From Amorphophallus konjac (taxonomy: Eukaryota > Streptophyta > Magnoliopsida > Alismatales > Araceae): a stretch of DNA of 64,000 bases. The notes below the pieces were generated by a model that was not told where the DNA came from, made no database searches, and saw only the letters and a program-made list of their open reading frames with translations. Below are positions 34,761-45,350 of this stretch, one piece after another (the stretch's first letter is position 1; each line of letters starts with the position of its first letter). A program made the position numbers and the translations under genes. Location: positions 234,345,224-234,409,223 of the forward strand of contig CM040118.1 in the NCBI GenBank assembly GCA_022559845.1, in the 5' to 3' direction.

Positions 34761-35804
34761 TTGTGCAGCACGCGGGCGGCACCAGCCACGCCGTTCAGTT
34801 TGACAAATCAAATAAAACCAAAACAAGAAGATGTCTTGCTTACCAGATGCAGTTTTAAAAGTCAAGGTTTCGGCACTTCGACACTTTCGATGGCTTTTGG
34901 GGGCATTTTTGTGGAAGAGGATATACGCGTTTGGGACCCTAGACGTGTCAATCTCAGCAAAATTAATATTTTAACTGTCAACGCGTCTGGTGAACAGGAC
35001 GCGTTTACATGAACGCGTCCTAGACCACAGATGCGTCCATCTCAAAATCCCCTATAGATAGAGGACCCCCTGCCTCGAAACGAGGGGGCTTCAGATCCGA
35101 CAGAGGAGGGCTTACTCTGCCAGAATCATTTCAGGTTCGAGGCTTCTTCAGGGAAGGTTCTGTCGGACTTCCAGGTGCCCGCGTGCTCGCGATAGAAAGG
35201 TTGCTTCATCCCCCGAGCTTCCACGTGATCTTCACACAGTCAAAGCTCTGTCGAAGCTCCGCCGAATCTCGCCATCGGCATCCCATATGCCCTTCCTTAC
35301 CCTCCATTCTTCCTTGTTCTTTCCATTTTTAGTCTGCATGCATCATTTGTCATTTTTACTCGCATCAGGCTCCTCTCTTTGAGAGGGCGCCGTTCCGTGC
35401 ATTTCTACATGTGATTTCATTCATCATCTCATTTTCCTACCCTTTCGCGTTCGAGAGGGGTTTAAAGACAACACCAACTAGGTGTGTGTCCGCTCATGAT
35501 TTCATTACTTTTATCAAAAGGGAATTGATACTACCCCACTTTTATTCTTATCTATTTTGGTGTTTGTTTACATCTTTCAAGGGTAACCACAGAAAGCCCT
35601 CTTCGTTGGCCGGCCGAAGGGAGAGGAAGAAGCAACCCACACCACTTCCCGTTTTTGAGGTAAACAAGATCACCCTTCTCATTATTGGGGTCTCCAGCCC
35701 TTGGCGATCACTTTCCTTTTATTTTGGGGCCCTCAGCCCCTGGCGATCACACCACCACCACACATGCACTCTCCTATTTCTTTTGTTCCCATCCTCCCTT
35801 AAAA

Positions 35805-36320
35805 CCCGCGGAGAGTCACTTCCCGCAGCTGTTCTCCATTTCATCTCTGTCATTTTTATTTCTAACCCTCGCGGAGAGTCATTATCCGCGGTGGTTCCCA
35901 TATTATTCTAACCCGGGCGGAGAGTCATTTCCCGCAGCCGTATTCTTGTGTAAACCCGCGCGGAGAGTCATTTCCCGAGGTGGTTCATTTAAATTCTGCA
36001 CCATTCCCATCCCTCTAAGACCCGCGGTAAGTCACTTCCTGCCATGGCCGTTTAATTTTCGCAATTTTGTTTCTGCCATTTAAATTCTGATTCCCATCCC
36101 TTTGAGGTCCGCAGTGAGTCACTTCCCGCCATGGCTGTTTAATTTTTATCAATTTATTTCTGTAATTTAAATTCTATACCATTCCTATCCCCCCGAGGCC
36201 CGCGGCGACTCATTTCCCGCCATGGCCGTTTAATTTCTGCATTTTAATTTCAGCACCTCCCATCCCCATTTCAATTCTTATTAAAACCCGCGGAGAGTAA
36301 TATCCCGCTGCGGTCCAATT
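35805..36320. repeat. Degenerate repeats with CCCGCGGAGAGTCATTTCCCGC motif
   Basis: The core CCGCGGAGAGTCA-TTCCCGC recurs about eight times at irregular 58-107-bp spacing (for example near 35808, 35870, 35918, 35960, 36021, 36110, 36200 and 36290). Between cores are CATTT/AATTC-rich spacers and, in the later units, CCATGGCCGTTTAATTT. The core can form a short stem (GCGGnAGTCAnTTCCCGC). It lies in the downstream part of the LTR, so it would be in the transcript. Confidence 0.7.
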
Positions 36321-36445
36321 CTCTCTTCTTCCATCTTTCCCGTCTTCTCATTAAGCGCATCTGTCATTACTCCCAACCATTTCACCAACGTAAAAGCGCC
36401 CTTTCAGTTGGCCGCACCTTCTCTCCGAGTGACGTAGTTCACATC

Positions 36446-36463
36446 TTGGCGATCGCTGTGGGA
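36446..36463 (+). promoter_or_regulatory. Primer binding site of the Ogre/Tat-like element
   Basis: TTGGCGATCGCTGTGGGA lies two bases after the LTR end. The TGG fits the tRNA 3' CCA rule and the sequence is similar to the Tat PBS at 30668. The tRNA is not assigned. Confidence 0.6.
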
Positions 36464-37225
36464 CTTCTTTTGCTTTCTTTGGTTACCCGTGTATTTTCGG
36501 CACCCACGTGTGCCCCTCCACTCGACACCCACATGTACCCCTCCTCATCACGCCGACGTGCGCTACAGTTGTGCTCCTAACAGCACTTTTGCCATTCAAT
36601 TTCCTCCCTCGTGCACCACGTGCACTCCCCCTCAATCCCTTGTGATTCTCTGAGAGGTTTGCGGCTTAGCAAAGGTTCATTCAGTTGATTGAAATATTTG
36701 ATGTGGTGAATTGATTGCCCCTCTTTGTTATCCCTGTTCTGTTTACCTATATGTACACTTCTGTCACACAAGAGCAATGCATTGCATAGCATTCCCCTTT
36801 TTTTTACTTTCTAGGGTATTACCCTCTCTCGATGAAGGAAGGACTCTCTGTTCGGGAATTCCTTTTGACGGATTAGGATCTCCTCCATCGGGACCTCTGT
36901 AACTCCCCGACAGCGAAGGATTCCCTCTTCTTTCACTGGGCTGGTTGTACCATTGAAGTTCCCCGGAGCTAGTTGACCCATTTGTGGTGACACGAGTGAC
37001 CCTAGTTGACACGGCGGTGAATCAAATTGTAACCAAGGTCCTTCCTACTTTGTGTGAACTTCAGATTTGTTAAAACAAAAAAAAACAACAACAACAAAAT
37101 AAAAACAAAATAAAAACAACAACAACAAAATAAAAACAAAAAGGGCGTAAAAGCATCCACTTGTTTGATAATCTTTGCTATTTGCTTGTTGGTGCATGTT
37201 TTTACGTTCTCGGAAAATTCTAAAA
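36464..37225 (+). other. Leader between PBS and gag
   Basis: Non-coding leader. It ends with an A-rich simple repeat of AACAACAACAAAATAAAAAC type (about 37074-37140). No long ORF on the plus strand fits a family. Confidence 0.55.
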
Positions 37226-38935
37226 ATGGGCCACGAGTCTTTTGAGGAGTACCATCCGGGTCGTGGCCCCTCGGCCGACCCACATGTCCATGCTATGGAC
37301 GCAGGTCCTTCCCACAATCCCTCACAAGAGGTGCATGCTATTGCAGGGGACACATCCCCATCCCAGGACATCTCCTCCCTATTGGGTGTCCTTGTTAACA
37401 CAGAGCTCAGTCCTGAGCAACTCCGAGCCTTTCAGGTCATTCTAAAGGGGAAATCTATTTCTTTCGCTCCCCAGGAATCAACTCCAGCTATCACACCCCA
37501 CCATGAGTCGGTGCAAGCTATCCCTTCCTCATCACCGGTACAGGCTATCCCTTCCTCATCACTGGTACAGGCTATCCCCTCTCCATCATCGGTACCGGCC
37601 ATTTCTTCTCCTTCGCTTCAAGGGCGGGCAAGTCAATAGCCTCCCTCTTTCCAATTCCCTTCACAGTCTCAAACCCTGGACGTTCCTCACACAGCACTTC
37701 AGCCAGGTCCATTTACTGGCAGGCAACCACAATACCCCACCCGTTCGGGGTTTCCTCCTTAGGCCTCCAGAAGGCCTCTTCCTCCTTAGTGGCAGGAGCC
37801 ACCTTCACCTACCGATGACATCAGCCAATCACTCCTCAACAAGTTCAATACAATGGATGAACAATTTCAAGATTTGAAAAAGATGGTGGACGTAAAGTTC
37901 ACCCCTGAGGTCTCCCTGCCAATCCTTTCGGTGTTTCACCTCCCTCCCTCAGAAATGCCTACGTACCAGAGGTACAATGGCGTTGGCAATCCCTTCATTC
38001 ACCTCAAGGATTTCATGTACGAATCCTCTTTCTAGTAAAATGACCAATTATCCATGGCATACCTCTTCTGGAGATCCTTGGATGGCCCCGCTCTAGAATG
38101 GTTCTACTCCCTAGAGGCGAGTGAGGTAGAAAACTTCGATACAGTACAAAGGAAATTCTTGCAGAAATATCGGGTCCGAGTTGGCCCATCCCTTTCTATC
38201 ACCGACCTGGTGGCTGAAAAAATGAGGGCGGACGAAGATTTGTTCAAATATGTTGACAGATGGAGGTCCCTGGCAGAGAGGATAAGGGACACCCTCTCAG
38301 AGTCAGAGCAAGTGAAAATGATTGTGTCTAATGCCACTCCGCAGTTTAGACACGTCTTGGCCATGAATAAGCTCACCACCATGGCGGAGCTGTATGAGAG
38401 AGCCAGATATGTCCAAATCCAATTAAAAGATTCCCCTCTCATGCACATGTTTGAGCTAGAAAAGCCCAGGATAGTCAAAGAAATAAGCACTAGCGTTCAA
38501 GGTGGAGTGACAGAAGGGGTCGTAACTAATGAGCAAGTGAGAGCAGTTGGCAGCCCCAATGAGCCAACCAACCCAATATTTCCATACATGCCACGACTTC
38601 CCCTCCAGCAGGGTCCATACCCCTCCCGTCCTCCACCACAAAATAATCATCCCCAGGACAATATGTCTCAACCATTTCAACACTAGCAACAACAACCACC
38701 TCCCCAGTACCACCAAGGTCTACCCCTAGGAATTATGGTCCTCCCCAACAACAAAGGAGACCAGTTGGCCCCAAGAGAGCCCATTATCAACCATTGCCGA
38801 AATCATTGCTGGACATGTTCAATGCCCTCATGGCTGCCAACGCACTCACCCTACCCAAGGAAAAAGTTGTATGGCCCCCGAACGTTGACACTTCTAGATA
38901 CTATGTTTACCACAGATAGTCGGGTCATACTGTGA
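37226..38935 (+). pseudogene. gag of the Ogre/Tat-like element
   Basis: The likely start is ATG 37226 (MGHESFEEYHPGRG). The N-terminal part has a repeated VQAIPSSS motif (about residues 95-125). The gag domain is at 38054-38500: YLFWRSLDGPALEWFYSL, FDTVQRKFLQKYRV, MRADEDLFKYVDRWRSLAERI and MTVAELYERA-like sequence. A degraded zinc-knuckle-like YHR-x-SGHTVKNC follows at about 38905-38945. TAG stops occur near 37637, 37760, 37787, 38034, 38684 and 38918, so this gag is dead. It would form the capsid in an intact copy. Confidence 0.85.
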
Positions 38936-39951
38936 AAAATTGCTTCCATTTCAAAGATTATATTTATGATATGAATGATGAAGGTGGGATTGACTGGGAT
39001 GAAATGAGGCAATACATCACCATCCTAAAGGCTAGGAGACCCCCTCCTAGACCACAGTTTCAACATCAACAATCACAACAACAACAACAACCACAGCAAC
39101 AGCTTCAACAGGTCACACAACAGCAACCGAACATGGGCATTATTCAGAACCCACTTTCGGAGCACCCCCAGCCTAACCATCAGGTCAACCCCATCTCCTC
39201 TTTCCAAGAAGTTGGAAGAAGGCAGGGTTGGCATACGGAAAGCACCTCCGTTCTTGCCGCCAACCATATTCCTAGCCAACCTCCGCGCCTTACTTGGCCA
39301 ACACCTCTCTCCCCACTACAACCTGTAACGAGGCTCTCGTCATTCCCACAGCCATCATGTCCTCTCATCCGCATCCTTGCCACTAACTCCCCGTTGACCT
39401 ACCAACAAACGCACTCCACCATGCCCTTAAACCCTCTCATCCTCTCTTATCCCTCCATTTCGCCATCTACCTCCACTACACCTTCACCTATGCCTTCTAA
39501 ACCTCTCATCATCCACCGTCCATCTGAGGCCCCGTCTACCTCCACCATGTCTCCACCAATGCCCTCAAAACCCCTCATCACTCACCATTCATCTCAGACC
39601 CCATCCACTTCCACTTTGCCTCCACCTCCACGTTCCAGGCCCCTCGTTATCCACCGTCCATCCGACACACCATCCACTTCCCCTACACCTCCACCAAATG
39701 AGCCTCTCATCAAGAGCCCTCTGCCCATCATTGCCCCTGCTCCACTAACCGTGCCTCCACCACTTCCACTAAAACCCTTTCTTAAACCCACAACTAACCC
39801 CATAGAGGTGCAAAAGCCGCAAGCAATGGTGCTCCGGAGTGGGAGGATCTTCCACCGGGTCTTCCCTCAGAATAGTCAAGCCCCCGAGCAGTCTCAGCCA
39901 GAGAAAGGCACTGAAGATCAGCCAGAAGAATCCATCCCCGGGACACAATAG
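38936..39951 (+). pseudogene. Gln- and Pro-rich gag-protease spacer with peptide repeats
   Basis: An open frame of about 340 residues: a Gln tract (QQSQQQQQPQQQLQQ) near 39065-39125, then about four imperfect copies of a ~24-residue unit (MPSKPLIIHRPSEAPSTST) at about 39420-39700, then a basic segment (MVLRSGRIF). It ends with TAG at 39949. This links the zinc-knuckle region to the protease. The function is unknown and it is probably a disordered linker. Confidence 0.7.
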
Positions 39952-39957
39952 GATCTG

Positions 39958-40749
39958 TTGAAACACTTAGATAAGACACCTGCCCGGATCTCCATCCTGG
40001 AGTTGCTTAAGAGATCAACGTCCCATCAAGAAGCTTTAAGAGAATATCTCCAAAAGGTCATGGTGAATGAGGATCTCCCTGTAGAGAACATCTCGACGGT
40101 ACTAGCGCCGACGGACACACAACCAGCTATCACATTTCATGACTATGAGCTTGCTCCCAAGAAGGCTCGAAAATATGAATTGTGTGTTTCGGTAAAAATC
40201 AATGGAGTGCCTGTGGATCCATATTTTGTGGACACTGGTGCATCTATAAATGTGATCTCTATAAGCACCCTCCAGTTGTGTGGAATTGACATAGAACAGA
40301 TAAGGCCCTCACCTATCATAGTCACGGCTTATGACAATAGCAAAAGGCCACCAAAGGGGATAATTACTTTGAGTGTAGAGTTGGGCCTTGCATCCGTCTC
40401 CACGGAATTCCATATCCTTGATATGGATCCCACATTTAAGGCTATACTAGGCCGCCCCTACATTGAAGTCATGAATGTTGTGCCATCCACCAACCACCAA
40501 TGCTTGAAGTTTCCAAACAATGGGTGGATTATCAAAGTGATCAGTACACCCATCCTTCATACGGTGGATGCTATTAATACCTCTCTGCCCTCTGTTTGGC
40601 CATCTCATCGGCCCATACTGTCACTGCTGGACGTGTATGACCCCTGCTGTACCCCGTTAACACAAGAGAAGCTGCTTCCCGCATCAACGTCACGTCTCCC
40701 TTTCCCTTTTAAAGGATGGGAGATTATGAGGAACATCGACTATCAATAG
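39958..40749 (+). pseudogene. Aspartic protease of the Ogre/Tat-like element
   Basis: The open frame encodes a retropepsin-like domain with the active-site motif PYFVDTGASINVIS (about residues 88-101), then IIVTAYDNSKR, and the family's FKAILGRPYIEVMNVVPST. The frame follows a TAG at 39949, so it was part of a continuous gag-pro-pol polyprotein. It processes the polyprotein in intact relatives. Confidence 0.88.
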
Positions 40750-41900
40750 GGCAAAGGCTTAGGGAGACAATTACAAGGAAGGCTGAGACCACCGAAGAAA
40801 ATAAAGCTGATCCTCAGAGCTAGTTTAGGTTTTGAAGGACCATTTGAAGTAGATGGAAAACCCCTTACATGGATCTTATCCTCTCATTTCAAGAAGGGGC
40901 CCGTCGTTCAGATGGGGGATTACCCGCAAGAAACATATGGGGAGTCGCATGCTGTGTGTTTGGCTGAAAAATGTTCAAGGGCCACCAAGAGAGGCAAGGT
41001 CGATGACCCGGAGTGCGAATGGTACAAATGGTTTGATATACGAGATATTTCCATCGCACTAGAAAGAATGTTCTTGCCACCACATCTAGAAGGGCCGCCT
41101 TTGATCTCCGAAATGCCACGAGATACCACCACTGTTGCCAGAATTCCAAACCATCCTTGCCAAGAGGACTTTGTCATCAACGGGTCGATGCCCGTCATCA
41201 ACCTTGCCATCGACGGCTGGTTAGCCATCATCTCCTCTATTCGCTCATCTCAGCCTTTGTTGTTATCTTATTCCTGGGCCAGATGTTTGTCTGATGATCT
41301 TCCCAAGTCCCCTTCTCTACTTACATACCTGCGCGAGTTTCTTAACCCGCACCAAGTTTTCAATCATGATTTGCTCTATGAGCCTCCCAACCCCCTAGCT
41401 ATAATCATTTTTCCCCATCCTCCAATTTCTTTTCATTGTTTTGTCATTAAAAATGAAAACAAAAATAATGCCAATTTACAAACTCCTCAACAGCACATCC
41501 TCATTGAGGAGACCTCTTACATCTCTCACGAGTGTGCCCCGACTTACGGGCCACTCATCCAAGGTCCCTTGAGCGACCTTCTTTACCGCTCCTTTGAGGG
41601 GTCTTTTCCTATACATTCTTCACCCTCTTCTTCAGCTTCTTATTCTTCTGTAGGATAGGTCAGTCAAGTTAGGAATAATGGGTCAAGGGTAGTACCCAAA
41701 AGAAAGTCCAAGGGTAAGGAGATCCCTCGTCGGTTCCTCCTAGACCTAGCCAATAAATGCCAAGCATGCCTGGAGATTCTTCAACTGCTAGAAAATCCCA
41801 TCCAACTGTCAGAAATAGAATGTGAGGAGAATTGCACGATTGATGAAGAGTATGGAGTCTACGAGATCATAGATGAAGAATGTCCTATTGAAGAAGGGGA
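40750..41900 (+). pseudogene. Long protease-RT spacer of the Ogre/Tat-like element
   Basis: An open frame at 40912-41658 (ALERMFLPPHLEGPPLI, WARCLSDDLPKSPSLLTYL, a Ser-rich end) with a stop at 41656, then a continuation with acidic residues up to the RT. No catalytic motif was recognised. Ogre elements are known to have extra sequence and sometimes an intron between pro and pol, so some of this may be intronic. Apart from position, the assignment is an inference. Confidence 0.55.
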
Positions 41901-43350
41901 TGAAGAATATGAGAACGCAGCTGACACATATGCTAGTGGAATGAAGAGATTTGACGAACCGTCAGCCGCTGTAGAAGAGTCAACCAAAGAAATCAACTTG
42001 GGAACCGATGAAGACCCTAGGATCGTCCTCATAAGTGACAACTTGCCATCATCCGAAGAGGAGGCATTGATTGAGGTTCTCAAGGAGTATAAGGACACGT
42101 TCGCATGGAGCTATGAGGATATGTCGGGCTTGGATTCCACCCTAGTCGAACACCGCTTAACTCTAAAATCAAGCCAGTCTCGATAAAGCAAAGGTTAAGA
42201 CGTTTCCACCCTCAAATGGCTTTGAAAATGAAGGAAGAGATCGACAAGCTCCACAAAGCCATGTTTATTAGAGTTATCATTTATCCTCAATGGGTGGCGA
42301 ACAGCGTCCCAGTCATGACAAAGGACGGAAAGGTGAGAATCTGTATTGACTTCTGGGACCTTAACCGCGCGTGTCCAAAGGATGATTTCCCCTTGCCTCA
42401 CATTGATGTGTTAATTGATAACACGGTGGGCTATGAAACTCTCTCATTTATGGATTGATTTTTGGTTATAATCAAATTCGTTTAGCAGAAGAGGATCAGG
42501 AGAAGACATCATTCACTACACCTTGGGGAACATATTGGTATGTGGTCATGTCATTTGGGTTGAAGAATGCTTGAGCTACTTATCAAAGAGCTGTGATGGA
42601 AATATTTCATGACATGATGCATGTATATTTGGAGGTGTATGTTGACGATTTGTTGGTGAAATCAAGGACTAGGGCGGAACATCCAAAAGTTTTGGCTAAG
42701 GTGTTGCAAAGATCAAGGGAGTTCCAATTGAAAATGAATCCAAAGAAGTGCGTGTTTGTGTTTCATCGGGTAAATTACTGGGCTTCATTGTGAGTAAAAA
42801 GGGTATTGAGGTAGATCCCAACAACGCTAATGCAATCAGGGATATGCCACCTCCTAAAAATTTGAGGGAAGTTCGAGGCTTAATTGGGAGGCTGCAGTTC
42901 ATCCACCGGTTTGTGTCTCAGCACTCACAAAGGTGTAAACCTTTCTACGAGTTGACCAAGCGAGGAGTAGAATTCCATTGGGATTCTAAGTGCCAAAAAG
43001 CTTTTGAAGAATTAAAGGATTATCTAGATAGTCTGCTTGTTCTCATTCCACCCACCCCAGACAAACCTTTGATCCTTTATATCTCAAGCTTGGATGACTC
43101 CGTGGGAGCCGTTCTCGCACAAACCAATGAAGATGGTAAGGAAAGGGCAACCTATTACTTGTCCAAACTTCTCAACCCCTATGAGCAGAGGTACACAGTT
43201 ATGGAAAAAACCTGTGCCGCCCTAGTTTGGGTAGTGAAGAAATTGAAACAATACTTCCTAGCTCACGAAGTCCATTTGATTGCCCAGATGAACCCTATCA
43301 AGTTTCTCTTGGAGAAATCCATTCTCATTGATAGGCTAGCGCGCTGACAA
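41901..43350 (+). pseudogene. Reverse transcriptase and RNase H (RT-linked) of the Ogre/Tat-like element
   Basis: Motifs in order: LKEYKDTFAWSYEDMSGLD, WVANSVPVMTKDGKVRICID, ACPKDDFPLPHIDVLIDN, YNQIRLAEEDQEKTSFTTPW, VMSFGLKN, VYVDDLLVKS (catalytic DD near 42640), QLKMNPKKCVF, GKLLGFIVSKKGIEVDP and RCKPFYELTKRG, then ATYYLSKLLNPYEQRY. Breaks: stops at about 42184 and 42455, a TGA at about 42572 in the conserved LKNA-ATYQ motif, and a frame change near 42760. All core motifs except at these breaks are recognisable. Confidence 0.88.
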
Positions 43351-43369
43351 AGCTTCCTCTCCCAGTTTG

Positions 43370-43900
43370 ACATCACCTATATTCAGCAAAAGGTGATGAA
43401 AGGCTATGCCATAGGTGAGCATCTCCCTCACCATCCTCTCCCCAAATTCGATCCGGTTCACTCAAAGTTCCCAGATGAGGAACTAATGTCCATCAACCAG
43501 TGAGATGATCCAATGTGGACATTATATTTTGATGGAGCTTTGAATTCCCAAGGAAGAGGAATTGGTATTGCCCTTCTATCACCCAAAGGCGTCACCATCC
43601 TAGAGGCATATCAGCTCGCATTCCTAATCACCAACAACATAGCCGAATATGAGACTTTTCTAGCTAGTCTAGAACTTGCGCATTCTTTTCGGATTACCAA
43701 ATTACACGTTGTCAGTGATAGTTAACTCATTCTACGCCAAGTGCTTACCAAATATCGGACCATTGATCCCAATCTCAAGCCTTATCAAGAGCTAGTTTTC
43801 GCTTATGCCAAATTGTTCACCAAGTTGATCTTTGTCCATGTCCCTCACGACCAGAATATTCTGGCCGGTGCCCTCGCCTCCTTGGCATCATCTCTAAGGT
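43370..43900 (+). pseudogene. Second RNase H of the Ogre/Tat-like element
   Basis: MWTLYFDGALNSQGRGIGIA and TNNIAEYETFLASLELA are the hallmark of the Tat/Ogre archaeal-type RNase H, followed by LHVVSDS and a TAA at about 43723. Stops also occur near 43345 and 43501. The carboxylates D (FDG), E (IAEYE) and D (SDS) are present. Confidence 0.82.
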
Positions 43901-45350
43901 TCTCTCTAGGAAGGTGGTTCAAGATTATCACTGTCTATAAGCATCTCACCCCTGCTATCCAAGACGTTTCCCTCCTGAGAGTTAAAAAGGAAGTATTAAG
44001 GAGGGTCCGTGATGGAGAAATCATTGAGAAAAGGGAAATCATGTTGGCAGAATTTGAAGAAGAACTGACCGACGAGGAGAAACCATGGTTCTATGAAATT
44101 GTCAAATATTACAAAGATCAGTCTTACCCTAAAGAAGCCATAGCAGAATATAAGAAAGCCATACGAAGAGTGGCCCAGAAAAACTCACTGGTTGGAGGAG
44201 TCCTATACAAGAGAATCCTCACTGGTGTTCTTCCAAGATGCCTTGACGACGATGAGGTTTGGAAGTGAGTTGAGGAAGCACACTCAGGTGTGTGCGGTGG
44301 CCATGTAAATAGCCAAATGCTTGCTAAGAAGATCATTCGGCAAGGCTTTTACTGGCCCACCATGGAAGAGGATTGTGTCGTCTATGTTCGTAGGTGTGTC
44401 AAGTGCCAACTTCACGCCGACAAGATTCAATCCCCGTCTTCCTCACTTCATCTAGTATCCTCCCCATGGCCTTTCTCCATGTGGGCATTCGACATCATTG
44501 GTCCTCTTGGTGATCCCAACTCTCTCACCAAGCAAAAATCCTTCATCCTCACTACAACGGAGTACTTCACCAAATGGGCCGAAGCCGAAGCTTACGGGGA
44601 GATCAAGGCGTCAACAGTCTGCAAGTTCATCATGAAGAACATCATCGTCAGGTTCGGCATTCCAAGCACGATCATCACTGACAATGGGCCGTAATTCATT
44701 TCCCAGGACCTTCACGACCTTTGCAAAAGGTACGCAATTGCATTACATCATTCATCACCTTATTATCCACAAGGCAATGGCCAGGCAGAGGCCACCAATA
44801 AAATATTGATCAAAATCATAAACAAAACTTCCGAGTCTAGTAAATTCTCAGACTGGCCAGAAAAGCTTATTGAAGCTCTATGGGCCTATCACACTTCAAT
44901 CTATACTCCCACTGGGCAAACTCCGTTCACCCTTACTTATGGGATGGAGGTGGTAGTCCCGTACAAGACTCTGATTCCTTCTCTCAAGGTACAATTGGAC
45001 AAGGAACTTCCCCTCGACGAACGTCATGATTCACTCTATGCTCAGTTGAAACTCTTAGATGAGAAGCGATTGGCCACTGCCGAGCATGCTCGCGTTTATC
45101 AAAATAGACTCGCGCATTTTTATTAGAAGAAGGTCATTGAGAGAAAATTCAAAGTCAGTGAGATGGTCGTAAAATGAATTTTTGTAAAACCTGGAGGGCC
45201 GCGTTCTAAACTCCAACCCAATTGGGAAGGACCATATGTGATTAAGGCTGCGTACCCTGGCAACGCCTACAAGCTAGTCAATGCTGAGGGGACCGAGTTA
45301 TCCCACCCTTAGAATGGGCTTTATCTTAAGAAATACTACCCTTAGATAGG
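43901..45350 (+). pseudogene. Integrase of the Ogre/Tat-like element
   Basis: A linker ending in KRILTGVLPRCLDDDE is followed by the zinc-binding region (HSGVCGGHVNSQ ... RRCVKCQLHAD). The core has WAFDIIGPLG and TIITDNGP (the two aspartates), then QGNGQAEATNKILI (the glutamate). The C-terminal region has LWAYHTSIYTPTGQTPFTL, LTYGMEVVVP, LQPNWEGPYVI and NAYKLVNAEG, ending near LKKYYP at about 45345. Stops lie at about 44267, 44693, 45124, 45175, 45311 and 45343. It converges with the minus-strand PMD gene about 2 kb further on. Confidence 0.88.

Larger units (their letters stand above)
34116..36443 (+). repeat. 5' LTR of the Ogre/Tat-like element (about 2.33 kb)
   Basis: Starts TGTAGACACGCTGTTTTTG, ends GTAGTTCACA, and is followed after two bases by a PBS. 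No second LTR is available to confirm the limits. A weak TATA-like CCCCTATAGATAGAGG lies at about 35050. The LTR contains two separate minisatellite-like regions, listed separately. Confidence 0.65.
34116..45350 (+). mobile_element. Ogre/Tat-like Ty3/gypsy element: 5' LTR to end of integrase (3' end not in window)
   Basis: Order on the plus strand: LTR 34116-36443, PBS, leader, gag, proline-rich spacer, protease, a long protease-RT spacer, RT, RNase H and integrase to about 45345. The RNase H motif (LYFDGALNSQGRGIG) and RT style match the Tat/Ogre group. No 3' LTR follows. The minus-strand PMD gene array beginning at 47391 may be the antisense region of this same element, which would make it more than 29 kb including the nested chromovirus. 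The LTR begins inside the gag of a Tat relic. The 5 bp before it are AGCCC. Confidence 0.82.
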
